Positions 20,059-31,150 of a stretch of 64,000 nt of DNA are shown piece after piece (the stretch's first letter is position 1; the number at the start of each line of letters is the position of its first letter). The notes under the pieces were generated by a model that saw only the letters and a program-made list of their open reading frames with translations, searched no databases and had not been told where the DNA came from. Position numbers and translations under genes: made by a program. This DNA is from Euglena gracilis (Eukaryota; Euglenida; Euglenophyceae; Euglenales): contig CP154957.1 in assembly GCA_039621445.1 (NCBI GenBank), positions 15,988,947-16,052,946 of the forward strand, written 5' to 3'.

Positions 20059-20946
20059 TTAAAACGCCTCTTGTTTCTCACCCTTCTATTTTTGGGCATG
20101 GCAGCATGCCTCCTCCAAAGGAGGCAACACAGGTTGCACAGTCAGAAAACTTATAGAGGGGGGAGCCTGGGGTCGTTCTCAACTGGTGCCAGGTTGCCGT
20201 ATGACCTGATCCAAATGGCTTCGATCGTGTCCAGTCCATTTAAAAACTTCTCCTGCTCTGATTGCCCAGGTTTAAAGGCTCTTCACACACTTGCGACACC
20301 AGGGAGAGGAGGCTTCCAAGCCGGGCCAAACAAGGAGAGACGGCATTCCCATCTTCCACTCCCCCTCCCCCGTCGTCCACAAAATTTTTTCTTTCTGCCC
20401 ACCTGTAACACATCCAAGAAGTTTCCCGCCTTATTTTCCTGACCACACAGTTGGTATGCCCCCTCCAGCTATCTCTCTCCATTAACTCTCCACCTCTACT
20501 CAGCAAGTGGGCCAAGCCTCAGCCCTCAACACAGACAAGCCAACTAATTGGACCCTTTACCGGGCACTCTATTTTTTGACGCGGATAACCGCCTACGTTG
20601 TCTCTTGGCCCCCACAGTTGTTTTTGAAATGAATGTGGGGATGGTTGGGTGGTTGACCGCCTAAAAAAAAATGTAAGTTGATGGAAATATTTTGTGGGTT
20701 TTGGCTCATCCCGGATACCAAGAGTGCAGAATTTCATACACCAATTTAAATTTTCTTCATTTGGTTTTGGGCCGTTTTGGAGGTGAACTATTTGCATTAC
20801 AAATGTGTTGGCGAAGGCAAGGTAGTGCGGGGGCACCTACCCACGTCGTCAGGCACTGACGTCTGACCAATGTCGGCCACGTCTAAGGGGTGGGGTGGGG
20901 CAACCCTCACCAGTGCATTACCACAGGGTTTTTCATCATAACGTGC

Positions 20947-21038
20947 CACGTAAAATCACGTAAATCACGTAAAATCACGTAAATCCATTTTTTTTGGAAA
21001 ATCACGTAAATCACGTAAAATCACGTAAAATCACGTAT
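20947..21038. repeat. Left subterminal CACGTAAAAT array
   Basis: About eight direct copies of ATCACGTAA(AA). The same units occur in the same direct orientation near the right end. hAT transposases are known to bind short repeated subterminal motifs; CACG is the likely core here. Confidence 0.85.
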
Positions 21039-21516
21039 GACAATCAAAGGCGATAAAAGGTTTTTGTCTTTTTCTCAGGACGTCTGGGTCGAAGGCAAGT
21101 GCATCGCAGACATAATGGTGTTTCTCAACACCCAGTTTTATGCAACCACGGATCAGATCTTCCCCAGGGTTTCAAGGAAATTGTTTGTTTCAATTTTGCT
21201 TTTTGCAGGACGCATGTTTGATTCTAATGAAGGAATTGCAGAAACTGTGGCAGTGGTAACTGACAAAGGGAAGCAGTGTCGCAAATGGGTCCGAGTCGCA
21301 AAAGCCACACCAGAAAGTCGTGCCGCTCAGTTCCCAGGAGTGATGGAAGTTCGTGGGAATTTGCTTTGGTGCACATACTGTGACATTTCCCTTGGTTTCA
21401 AGGAAAAGTGTACTGCTGCAAACCATGTGAAATGTGCGAAGCACTTGAAGAATGTAGCCAAAAAAACCGCGTGTTGTGAAGAACCCAGGTTTGAAAACGT
21501 TTTGGGTATTTTTTAA
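21037..21516 (+). pseudogene. hAT transposase N-terminal part with BED-like zinc finger
   Basis: Frame of 159 codons inside the hAT element. Near its end it reads LLWCTYCDISLGFKEKC and then NHVKCAKHLKN, a C-x2-C ... H-x4-H arrangement typical of BED fingers of hAT proteins (DNA binding). Upstream, the sequence ETVAVVTDKGKQCRKWVRVA is unassigned. The frame ends in TAA at 21514-21516. 'tttcag'- and 'ttgcag'-like acceptors suggest the original gene had introns. The catalytic RNase H-like domain is absent, so the product cannot transpose the element by itself. Confidence 0.75.
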
Positions 21517-21627
21517 AATTATTTTCTGCTTAGGTCCTGCTTCTGACGAAAGGATTGCTGAAGATGCAGAAAGTCAGCCCACTTTTAAGCTGAGGAGAAC
21601 AACTGTAATTTGCAAACAGCAGGGTGA

Positions 21628-21861
21628 TTGTCAATGGGGAGAATGAGCAGACAACATCGGAAGACACCATGTCAGCGAAACAAATCCAGAGAGGCCAGCA
21701 AGGACATTGGCCCAATTTCCTCTGCTGGCATCGAGAGGAGCTTCAGCTTAGCAGGCGTCATCGACACCAAGAACCGGCAGCGCATGAGCAAAGCCTTCCG
21801 CGAGACCGCGGTTGTGCTGTTCTGCAACGGTGATGCGGAGCAGAGATTACTGACCCAATGA
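21628..21861 (+). pseudogene. hAT transposase C-terminal dimerisation fragment
   Basis: Reads PISSAGIERSFSLAGVIDTK and then NRQRMSK, ending ...CNGDAEQRLLTQ and a stop. This matches the hAT C-terminal block 'P.SSa..ER.FS..g.i....R..l'. It lies 0.1 kb after the zinc-finger frame, so about 400 or more codons of the usual protein are missing between them. Confidence 0.85.
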
Positions 21862-22175
21862 TGTAGCAGATTTGCTACTTTTCGTTCTGCTTCAAAGGAC
21901 ACTAGCTGATTAGTGTTTTCGATGGGACACCATGCTGAACGTTGCTTCACTCAGCAATCATTCTGATCGCAAAGAGCTGATTGCTTTTTTTTGCTCATCT
22001 GGGCCAGCATTTTGGTTTGATCAATTGAGTTTGGCATGCTGAATTGGATCCCAAACATCCCACACATCACATTTGTGCTTTTTTTGGAATGAAATTGCAT
22101 ATGAAAGGTTTTTCATTCATTAAGTTCTGGTTCCCAGTGCATTGGTATTAAAAAAACCGGAATTTTTTTGGCCTG

Positions 22176-22230
22176 CACGTAAATCACGTAAAATCACGTA
22201 AAATCACGTAAAATCACGTAAAATCACGTA
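22176..22230. repeat. Right subterminal CACGTAAAAT array
   Basis: Five near-perfect copies of the 10-bp unit CACGTAAAAT in the right end of the hAT element. Confidence 0.9.
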
Positions 22231-22898
22231 TAGGATTTTTGGCCGTCAGCACGTAATAATGAAAAACCCTGTAAATTACCATCTTTTCTAATTCACTCCA
22301 TGCGGATTCCCGCTTTCAACTCACCTTTCAGTAACCATATGTGCACACAACAAGCGGATTTCCTCTTGTCAATCATCGATTGTGGGTTTGCGGCAGACGG
22401 TAGCCTGCGTGCTGCTGCTTTGTTTTCAAATGGAGGCGGTATTCCACGTATAGGCTTATTCTATGCAGATATCTGCCTGAACAATCTGTTCTGTTCTCTC
22501 ACAAAAAAACTCACCATTCTGTGACACTTCTTGTTTTGTTTTTGGCGCGCACATTTGCAATATCCATTTGTTTTTCCAACGTCGTGAATAACAGGAACCA
22601 CAGTCACGCCAATTCAAAATCAGGAGTTTTTCATTTATTTCAAACACTCCCCAGAACACAATTCACAGACAATTAATTGTAAGTGGCTCAAGCAGATAAT
22701 TGCTCAAACTCTTTCTCAAATTTTTCGGGGCATAAGTGTTTGTGACACCTCAAAATCAGATATTTCAGACCACGTTTGGGGGTCCAAAAGTCAAAAAAAA
22801 CGTCAACAAATGTCGAGATTGGGTGGGCAATTAGCGCCACCTAAGACAGTGGGAGTTTTTGGACCTCTTCCGGTTCGCACCAAGCCTCAATTTATTAC

Positions 22899-24125
22899 CA
22901 GGTTTTGAATAGCGCTGAGCTCTTAATGGGATTTGCACGTAATGGAAGGCCGAAAAGACTAGCATTGCAAATTTCGCGTTAAACACACAGCTTCAATTTA
23001 CGGTAATTCTCAGAAATTTTGCAGTAATTTCTGAAATGTTATTTTCTGAAATGTTAACCCCCCCATATACCCCATACCCGTTTTGTTGGGTTTTTTCGAC
23101 TTTTTTGACCCGTTTTTTGACCCAAACTCCATGGGTTTCGGGCCAAAAACGGGGCGCTGGCGGGTCGAAAAACGCTCATTTTTGGCTCAAAAACAGTTTG
23201 TCCGGGTCCAGGGGGGCCAAAAAAACATCGTTTTGGGCAAAAAGAAATTTTTCGCTTTTTTTCCGACTTTTTTGACCCGTTTTTGACCCAAAGCCAATGG
23301 GTTGGCTGCCCAAAACGGGGCGCTGGCGGGTCAAAAACGCTCATTTTCGGCTCAAAAACAGTTTGTCCGGGTCCGGGAGGCCAAAAAACAACGCTTTGGG
23401 CAAAAAAAATTTCGACCTTTTTCGGCTTTTTTGACCCGAAAATGACCCAAAGTCCGTAGGATTCGGGCCCAAAACGGGGGGCAGGTGGCTCAAAAAACGC
23501 TCGTTTTCGGCTCAAAAGCACCTTTTTCGGGTCCGGGAGGCCAAAAAAACATGATTTTGGGCCAATAATTTTTTTTGGATTTTTTTTGCCTTTTTTGTCC
23601 GAAAACGGCTGAGGCTGACAGTGGAAAAAGTGTACAAAATGTCCCAAAATGGCCAAAAAAAAAAACGGCCGTATCTCGGGCTAGGCGGGCAGTTGCGGGG
23701 AAATCAAAATACCTGTAGATAGGGCATTCCAAGGGCTTCAATTTAGGTCTCCGGATATTTCCTTTGATTTAGCTTCATTTTCGAGATATTTTGAAAATAT
23801 CGTTTTTTTGCCCCCCCCCCCCCAGGTCGGGGTCACCTCGGGAACTGGCGGATTATCACTGTGATCCCGGCCCCATTCCCGGAGTTTTTTTTTCAGTCGC
23901 GAGCGACTGGATTCCTAGTTTCTGAATCACCCTGGGTTGACCCCCAACTCCCCGCCAGGCCCGAGTTATTCACGTGCGAAGGGGTCCAAACTGGGTGGGA
24001 TTGGCCTGCCCTCCCCCTGGATGAGCCCCCCCCCCTTGGACTCCATTTCGGGGGGGGATCGACCCCCCCCCTTTTCCCCAGGGGTAAGCTTCGCTCTTAC
24101 CCATAAAGGGATAAGAGCTCAGCGA
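22899..24125. mobile_element. Family A foldback-like element, copy 2
   Basis: Left end CAGGTTTTGAATAGCGCTGA, right end the inverted head (24083-24125) with the conserved hairpin CTCTTACCC-ATAAA-GGGATAAGAG. It contains three tandem subrepeats (about 23100-23560) of the 'GACCCGCCAGCGCCCCGTTTT' type. Both ends share GCTGAGCTCTTA as inverted core. No protein. Confidence 0.75.
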
Positions 24126-24236
24126 CCCCCCCCCCAATTTATAAACCCCCTGCGGGGCTGACCATCAAACAGGATCTTATGACCCCGGGGGGGTTATGAG
24201 TAAGAGGGGGTTTCCATGCTTGCTGTCGGTTTGCAG

Positions 24237-24332
24237 GGCTGACCTCCATCCGGGCATACGGGCGGTGCAAAGAGTTCGAGCTCCAGTTTATCCGCCTCAT
24301 GGACAAGAACAGCGCGATGCATTTCACAGAGC
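24237..24332 (+). CDS. ABCC/MRP transporter, exon: TMD2 'GLTSIRAYG' segment
   Basis: Acceptor 'ggtttgcag', donor 'GAGC|gtatgg'. It encodes LTSIRAYGRCKEFELQFIRL followed by MDKNSAMHFTE. It matches the ABCC pattern 'GL.tIRAf....rF......liD.n...yf' and completes the glycine codon begun at 5867, across an 18.4-kb intron. Confidence 0.92.
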
Positions 24333-24636
24333 GTATGGCCAGGAACCCCTGCTGTCCACAACAGGGCCAGGCCCACTCTACCCTGCCTCCCTCCATCTTT
24401 CATTCATTCCCAGGGCTCATCTGTTTACTCATCTTCTTAAAGGAGTCATCTTTTCAACCTCAATAATATCAGTCCAAAACAGCAAATATCAGTACATGAA
24501 AAAAGTTTCATGTACTGATATACATAAAAAAATTTTCATGTTTTTTCAGGGTGTTTGTTCTTGCCAAATTGGCAAGTGATGGTGCTGAGGTGAGTATTGG
24601 GTTTTTTTTTCACCTTTGCTGCGCCACCCCGGTCAG

Positions 24637-24717
24637 CACGGCCGCCTGCGGCCGGGCTTCGAGTGGATGCGTTTCCGCTGCAACCAGCTGGCCGCCATCA
24701 TGATCGGCGGCACCGCG
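24637..24717 (+). CDS. ABCC/MRP transporter, exon: TMD2 'RW(L)xxR' helix
   Basis: Encodes RPGFEWMRFRCNQLAAIMIG followed by GTA. It corresponds to the ABCC stretch '...a.RWl.vRld.lg...v' (here EWMRFRCNQLAA) leading into a transmembrane helix. Donor GCG|gtgagg is good; acceptor 'ggtcag'. The phase with the previous exon does not agree, so one border or base is off. Confidence 0.8.
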
Positions 24718-24952
24718 GTGAGGACGTCACTTATGTCCCATTCCCACGTGGGGGGGGGGGGGACCAGCCATCCATCCAAACGAGCAGCAGCCTTTATCTA
24801 GTAGGCCTTGACCCCCCTTGGCAAATCTAAATTCCTGTCCAGCCCTCCCCCCCACAAGGACGGCAAAGGCTTTATGCCTTTTGGAGGGGGACAAGCATGG
24901 GCCAACAATGGGTTGGGACAAATATGGGACAAATAAAATCGGGTTGAAAAGG

Positions 24953-24988
24953 ATTAGGGTTAAGGTCAGGGTTAGGGTTAGGGTTCGG
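24953..24988. repeat. Interstitial telomere-like repeat (TTAGGG sense)
   Basis: Short run of GGGTTA units (GGTTAGGGTTAGGGTT within it). It pairs with a CCCTAA run at 25322-25340 on the other side of an exon, in inverted orientation. Confidence 0.75.
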
Positions 24989-25101
24989 TCTTGTCTTCTT
25001 TTGCGTTGAGATTTTTTGTTTCTTTTTCTTTCAATTTTGTTGTTTTCCGGACCTGGCTTCCCCCCTCGAGGGAGGGGCAGCCAGCCTTTCCGGCCCTTGA
25101 G

Positions 25102-25220
25102 CTGGATTAAGCGACGCCCTGACCGCAGTCTGCGTTGTCTCCCTGCGGGGCATGGTGGACCCAGCCCTCGCTGGCCTCGCCCTCTCCCAGGCTGTGCTGT
25201 TCGTTTCGCTGTCCGCACAG
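25102..25220 (+). CDS. ABCC/MRP transporter, exon: TMD2 final helices
   Basis: Encodes SDALTAVCVVSLRGMVDPAL and AGLALSQAVLFVSLSAQ before a GT donor (CACAG|gtgccc). This is the ABCC pattern '...i.pg.aGLaLsyal.lt..lq'. The acceptor is either at 25101 or 25111; family alignment does not decide. It lies between two telomere-like repeats of opposite orientation. Confidence 0.85.
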
Positions 25221-25321
25221 GTGCCCTGCCGGTTGGTGTCTGTGTTCACAAGACATGGCACGACTCAGGACCCCCCCCCACCATTCTCACCTGAACCTCA
25301 CACCTGACCCGAACCCTGTCT

Positions 25322-25340
25322 TTAACCCTAACCCTAACCC
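25322..25340. repeat. Interstitial telomere-like repeat (CCCTAA sense)
   Basis: TTTAACCCTAACCCTAACCC, the inverted counterpart of 24953-24988. A weaker CCCTAACCCTAAACCC copy lies at 40547-40562. Confidence 0.7.
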
Positions 25341-25344
25341 CCCC

Positions 25345-26020
25345 TAAGTAATAGCCCCCCGGGATTTTACACAAAAATCCGAGTAATAGCTAGCCCCCTC
25401 CCGGAACCCCCCCTCCCTAATTGTGCGCAGTGCCCTAATAAGCGCCCACCCCTTGGGGTCCGAAACTACATCTTTAAAATTGTGTGCACCCGTGCACTCA
25501 TTACCGGGGGGATTAACAGACCCACTGCGAGGCAAATAATATCCATCTGGCCAATGGCCAGTCCAGGACTCAAAAGCGGTTGAAAATTAATTGCAACACA
25601 TTTTTTCAATGTTCTGGTTTGGCGATAGTTCAAGGATGCCAGAAAGCACAATGTCAACCTGTTTTTACCGAGAAATGTGGAATTTTTTTGCCCATTTTTT
25701 CTTGTGTATTTTTACTTGAATGCTTTTGCTAAAATGACAACAAAAGGTTAAGGGCTGGGCATTGATACAGGAGGGTCCTTTTTTGATGCATTTTGGGTGC
25801 ACACCAGGGCTTCCCTTGCTTAACCCCCCCCTTATAAGCAACCGGGTGCTCATAATTGAATTTCCAAAAATCAGCCCTCAGGGTGGCTCCTAGCAAAATG
25901 TGGAATCCTAACTTTTGGATAATTTACCTCAGTCTCCGCAGAGGCTCCACGGAGGCAACCAATTTTGTACGCGGGCCACGTCTGGAAAAAATGAAAAAGA
26001 TTATTTTACGGTTTGACCCC
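25345..26020. other. Intron, no gene seen
   Basis: C-run and AT-rich sequence, with short frames only. It contains 'GAGTAATAGC' and 'CTTATAAGCAACCGG' repeat-like text near 25380 and 25825. Confidence 0.4.
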
Positions 26021-26023
26021 AAA

Positions 26024-27480
26024 CCAGGTTTTGAATGGTGCTGAGCTCTCAATGGGATTTGCACACACTGGACGGCTGAAAGGACCAGCATTGCGAATTT
26101 GGCGGAATTTACGATTCATGAATTACACACCTGTATTTTATGGTACCTTACAATAATTTTTTGAAATTTATGCAAGTTGTTCGATTTCTCGACTTTTTTT
26201 GACTCGGAAATGACCCAAAATGCATGGTTTTCGGGCCAAAAGCAGGGCGCCGGGGGGGGGGGCAAAAAAAACTCTCATTTTCGGCTTGAAAACAGGTTTC
26301 CCAGGTGCGAGGCCCCCAAAAAATATGGCTTCAGGCAGAAAATTTTTTCCATTTTTTCCCCCGACTTTTCTGACCCGTTTTTGGCCCAAAGTCCATGGGG
26401 TTCGGACCAGAAACTGGGGGCCGGGGGGGGGGGGTCGAAGAACGCTCATTTTCGGCTCAAAAAAAAACAGGTTTTCCGGATCCAGGAGGCCAAAAACATG
26501 GTTTCGGGCAAAAAAAGATTTGATAAGTCAAAATAGGCCCAAACTCACAAAAATGGCCAGAATTGCCCGAAAAAATGGTCGTAACTCGGGCTTTGCAAGG
26601 AGTTGCGGGGAAATCAAAATACTGTTAGATAGGGCTTCAATTTAGGTCTCCGGACATTTCTTTTGATTCCCCACCATTTTTAAGTTCAGAAAAATCATTT
26701 TTTGACCCAAGAAAAGGCTCAGTCGCAAGCCTGCCACGCTGTTTTGGGCCATAAATCGGCCATATTTCGGGCTAGGCGGGTAGTTGCGGGGAAATCAAAA
26801 AACTGTTAGATGGGGCAATGTAAGGGCTTCAATTAATGTCGCCAAACATTTCTTTTGATTTTGCTTCATTTTCGAGATATTTTTGACCCGAAAACGACCC
26901 AAAATGGCCCCAGAAATTGTCCAAAATGGACTGAAAAATGGCCGTACTTCAGGCTTCACGAACAGTTGGGGGAAAAATAAACCATGGTTGAATAGGGCAT
27001 TCCAAGGGCTTCATTTTTCTTTTCAGACAGTTCTTTGATTTTTTGTTTCGTTGTTGAGATATTTTGGAAAAAAATCGATTTTTTTTTACCAAAAAAAACG
27101 GCCAAAAAAATCACCCCCCAAAACGGCCGTTTTGGGCCACGAAAGCGCGCCGGAACACTGGCCAGGTGTGTCGGCGGCCAAAACGGCGAATGGGGGGCGA
27201 TAGAGGGCCTCCAGGGGTGCATTTTGACCTACACTTCTGGAAATAATTCCCTTTTTCTCGAGGTATTTTGGAAAAATCAATTTTTTGATTTTTTGACAAA
27301 AAAACAAAATATTTTTGAAAAATATTTTGCTTTTTTGCGGGGATATAGGCGGTTTTTGAGTAAAAACAAAATTATTTTCTTCAGGGGATATGGGGGCAAA
27401 AATGAAAAAAAAATAGTTTTTTTTTGTGGGGTTGGGTGGGGGCAGAAACCCCCCAAAATGTGTTTTTTCTTCATTAAGTT
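26024..27480. mobile_element. Family A element, copy 3
   Basis: Begins CAGGTTTTGAATGGTGCTGA. The body has two diverged 162-bp-type subrepeats (26180-26520), three units of 'ggtctccggacatttctttt'-type text and the 'gggccacgaaagcgcgccgg' block at 27133. The far end is not clear; it degrades into 'tttttgg' sequence near 27480. Confidence 0.6.
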
Positions 27481-27579
27481 TTCTTGCGGCGTATTGGGGG
27501 TGAAAAACCCAAATAAAATCCTCTTCTGCTGGGCATTAGTGTGGGGGTAGGGGGAGGGGTGTGGGGGGTGCAGTGGGGG

Positions 27580-27865
27580 GGTCGCTGAGCTCTTATCCCT
27601 TTATGGGTAAGAGCGAAGCTGACCGGATCGAACCCCCCCCCCCAAGTCGGGGCCACCTCGAGAACCGGCGGATTATCACCATGACCCCGGCCCCGTTCCC
27701 GGAATTTTTTTTGCAACTGCGAGCAACTGGATTTCGAGTTTCGAAATCACCTCCATTTGACCCCCAACTCCCTGCCAGGCCCGAGTTATTCACCCGGGAA
27801 GGGGTCCAAACTGGGTAGGATTCGCCAGCCCCCCAGTTTCAACTCTGCCATTTCGCCAGGATGAG
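27580..27865. mobile_element. Family A element, truncated head copy 4
   Basis: Carries the head in forward orientation (GGTCGCTGAGCTCTTATCCC ... GGGTAAGAGCGAAGCTGACC) and the adjoining conserved 'CGGCGGATTATCACCATGAC' and 'TGACCCCCAACTCCCTGCCA' blocks, then stops at about 27865. Confidence 0.7.
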
Positions 27866-28698
27866 ATTTTCATCTCACACGCCCCCATACCCTCTGTTTA
27901 CCACAAAAACGCCATGTCCGCCTGATGTGGCACAGACCGTTCACCCGTTTGCATTTAACACCATGTCCGCCAAACTTGTTCAAAACCATTTGTCTATTTG
28001 CCACAAAGACATCATGTCCGCCTGAGTTTGCTTTTACCATTACCTGTTTGCTATTCACTCCATATCCGCCAAATTTTGTCCACACAAAAGGATTTTATTA
28101 TTGGGGAGCGGGGGGGGGAGAGGAGATCCGGGGGGGGGGGGGGGGGGGGGGCGGGGGGGCCACAAGTTGAAAGTTGAAAGTTTAGAGAAAAGTTGAGACA
28201 AATCCCTGCTTTTCGGTTTGGTTTTAAGCTCAATGTTGCCTCCCAAAGTCCGTGAATTTTTTTGCATCCTCTGTGTAAACGGGCAGAAAACGGCGTCTGC
28301 CACTGAGTGTTTGACATTGAAAGATGTTTCTCTTCATAACACAAAAAAATTCCCATTCATTTCTATGGTCACAACGTGCTCTGGCAAAATTGGTTGCCTG
28401 GGCCTCGCGGAGGCTGGTTACCTTGAGCTTCCGCGGAGGCAACCAAAACATCGGCCATCCTATACCCATCCCGAGTTACGGCCATTCTTCGGCCGAATTT
28501 GGCCATTTTGTACAGTTTTGACCTGTTTTGACCAAGCCGTTTTCGACCCCAAGCCCCCCCCCCATGGGGTTTTCCTTTATTCTTGCCAATTTTTGGACCC
28601 CAAAATTGACCCCAAAGTGGGTCTCCTCCCCCAGGGCCGGTGGGTGGAGATCATCCCTCCCCCCAGGTCCTAAAAAAAAACCTCTGCCACCCCACCAG
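27866..28698. other. Intron with a 'CATGTCCGCC' tandem and G/C runs
   Basis: About 27905-28075 has four irregular units of 'TTTGCCACAAA.AC.CCATGTCCGCC'. 28110-28160 is a G run. 28200-28690 has no convincing frame; a few 'gaggcaacca' units are present. Confidence 0.45.
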
Positions 28699-28838
28699 GC
28701 TTTCCTGTGCAGCCCCACTTCCGAACCGTGCAGGCCACGGAGTTCTACATCCAAGCCAACGTCGCCATGGCATGTGTGGAGCGCCTCACCCGCCTTGACA
28801 TCATTGAACCGGAGGAGCCCGCCGATGCCGTTTACGAG
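28699..28838 (+). CDS. ABCC/MRP transporter, exon: end of TMD2 and NBD2 linker
   Basis: Acceptor 'ccaccag', donor 'TACGAG|gttcct'. It encodes HFRTVQATEFYIQANVAMAC, VERLTRLDIIEPEEPADAVY and E. It matches the ABCC pattern 'vrq.te.e..mnsvERi.ey...e.E.p'. The exon-to-exon phase to the following block (AAPADWPTAG) agrees. Confidence 0.92.
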
Positions 28839-29700
28839 GTTCCTCCTCCAAAACAGACACACACCTGTTTGGGGGCTGCCATGCAGTTTTGCATCTGTTT
28901 TTGTTGCATTCCGCCCCATTCTCTCATTGGCTCTTCTCATATTTCTGGCTGCATTGCCAGTGCCCACAATTGACCAAGACCAAATCCTTCCAAACACTGT
29001 TTGTTGGGTGAAAGCCCCCTTGAGGTAAACCTCTCCCCCAAATGTGAAGCTCCCCCCTGGCTTCATGTTTGGACGGGATTTCAAGACCCTCAGTGGGGGG
29101 CTTTATATTTGGGGGGAATCAATTTTTTTTTGGATGGCCTCTGTGACCTTCGACGGGACCAGCGACTAATCATCCTGTGCGCACTATATATTTTTCTTTG
29201 TGAGTAGGTTGCCTGAAGTTCTGATTGTGCTTGTTCTCGCTTGCTGGTAATATTGGCCCAAAAATTATGTGTCGGTTCCCACCATATCCTCAGTCTATGG
29301 TCTCCCTGCCAGCCCCCACATGTGGGCAGGCCCTAGAAAAAAATATGGGTCCTGGACCGTGACTGAAGGGGTGCCTATGCCACCTGGCGGAACCGGTTCC
29401 CAAGTATAATAATAAGTGTGTTAAATGAATTAAAAAAAAGTCACATTATAAAACCCCCACACAATATATATTACACATATGGCAGGTGGGAACTTCGAGA
29501 CCCCTCCCTCTGGGGGGGTCTCGAAGTTCCCCCCACGATGGCCACCCCTCTTATTTGAAGGATTCAGTTGTGGCCAAATACCAAATTTTATGCCAAATTT
29601 TGTTGTGTACCACCTATTTTTCCTCAAAAATGCACAATTATTATCCAAAATGGAGCACTTCTGGTGAAAACAGGGTTGTATCCACCCAAATTTTTTCTCT
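28839..29700. other. Intron, no gene seen
   Basis: Mixed sequence with a palindromic piece at 29490-29545, where AACTTCGAGACCCC(TCC) is followed by its inverse GGGGTCTCGAAGTT. No splice-bounded coding block. Confidence 0.4.
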
Positions 29701-29715
29701 TTTTTCCTGAATGGG

Positions 29716-29729
29716 TGTATATATGTGTA

Positions 29730-29818
<89 letters not shown>

Positions 29819-29852
29819 CTGTATATATATGTGTGTGTGTATGTGTGTGTGT

Positions 29853-29921
<69 letters not shown>

Positions 29922-29922
29922 G
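29716..29922. repeat. (AT)n-(GT)n-(CA)n-(AT)n palindromic microsatellite
   Basis: AT, GT, AT/GT, CA and AT tracts in mirror order, giving a roughly 200-bp self-complementary structure. Long frames on both strands across it are artefacts. Confidence 0.95.
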
Positions 29923-30023
29923 ACCCCTCTCCAAATGTAAAGCCCGCCCAGGGGGAATGGTTCTGCCACCCAAATATGAAGCCCCCCCCCCCGATTTGGA
30001 GCCAGACGGTGGTGCCCCCCCCC

Positions 30024-30226
30024 CTAATAACCTGGCGGGGTGCCAGGTCATTGGAACCACTTTTGGCCCTGCCTCCCTGCCAGGTTATTTGGGCTCGTTT
30101 TTCAGCGTCATAAAGGAACTTTGCCTTAAAAAGCCAAATTACTGGAACCATCTTTTTTGCCCCTCCCCCTGCCAAGTTATTCAGCCACTGCCAGGAGTAA
30201 GGGCCCCGCCAGGCTATTTAGGGGGG
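30024..30226. repeat. Family D repeat, copy 2 (inverted)
   Basis: AATAACCTGGCGGGGTGCCA at the left, 'GCCAGGTTATTTGGG' and 'GCCAAGTTATTCAGCC' further in, 'cataaaggaactttgcctta' in the middle. It is the inverted relative of 19846-20058. Confidence 0.7.
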
Positions 30227-31150
30227 GGGGGGTTAGGACTAGGTGAGTGAATCGGTTGCTCGTTTCAAAGGGATTTGGCCTCTGGGGAGTTTTTCGGGGG
30301 GGGGGGTGTTCTGGTATTTCCCCCCAAATATCTCGACACCTATAGTGAATGGAAACACTCGGTGGGCAAGGATGCGTTACCAGGGACCCTCTAACCACCA
30401 GGAAAAACCAGGGGGCTGGCTGTCGAAAGGGTCAAAAGCAGAGCTTTTCTGGGCCACTTGGGGGCAAATTTTTTACAACATCTCTCCAAATGATGGGAAA
30501 TAAAAGGAAGCACCCGACGACCTAGAATGAAGCACCTGGGTCCTTTTATCTGCCGGTGGTTGCCGTTTTGGCCAAACCTCGATCGAGCCATGTTAGGGCA
30601 TGTTGGGGCCTTTTTCGAATCCGTTTTGGGGTCCGAAAATATATTTCCCCCAAAAATATTTCAAAAATGCTGGGTGATGGATGGAAACACCCAGATCCAA
30701 ACCCCTCATTTAATGACCCTCCCCCGAACCCCCACCTCTCCGGGTCGACCAACCGAAGGACGGTTTATAACCCTCCCCCCCCCCCCTGTTGCAAAAGTGA
30801 AGTCGGATCAGATCTTTTTCGCCACAAAGCTGACCAGCCAAACCCAACTGCTAACCTCCAGGGGTTAAGAAGTGGGGGGTTTACTCAGCGGACCCAAAAG
30901 ATGGGAGAGGGTTGAGCAAGGCTCGTGACGCAGAATGAGGGATCCCCACTTTTTCCCTCATTTTGGGGATTTTGGGGGGGCAACTGGAACCTGTAGAGGC
31001 CGTTTTATTATGCAAATGTGGCCCCCCCTGCCATAGCAAGTGTTGCATTTTGCGACCACTGATTGGCGGTTTGAATGTCAGGTTGCAACCAAAAAATCAT
31101 CATCCCGTGTCCCGACCAATTGCTGACATCGCATGAGCGCAGGATGTGTG

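Larger units (their letters stand above)
20924..22271 (+). mobile_element. hAT transposon, internally deleted
   Basis: 1348 bp with inverted termini CAGGGTTTTTCATCATAACG (left) and, reading inward from the right, CAGGGTTTTTCATTATTACG. Subterminal arrays of CACGTAAAAT units lie just inside both ends (20947-21038, 22176-22230). Flanks share ATTACCA, directly abutting on the left and offset by 3 bp on the right, so the 8-bp duplication is imperfect. It retains a BED-like zinc finger frame and a hAT C-terminal fragment; the catalytic middle is missing. Confidence 0.88.

Noticed and set aside
20947-22230. CRISPR-like repeat array
   Set aside because: The 10-bp CACGTAAAAT units have no regular spacers and belong to hAT ends; the setting is eukaryotic.
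24552-24593. Small splice-bounded block reading VFVLAKLASDGAE
   Set aside because: It has acceptor- and donor-like borders but no place in the ABCC order between the exons at 24237 and 24637.
24953-25340. Chromosome end
   Set aside because: The runs are only a few units long, face opposite directions and lie within an intron-exon context of a continuing gene.
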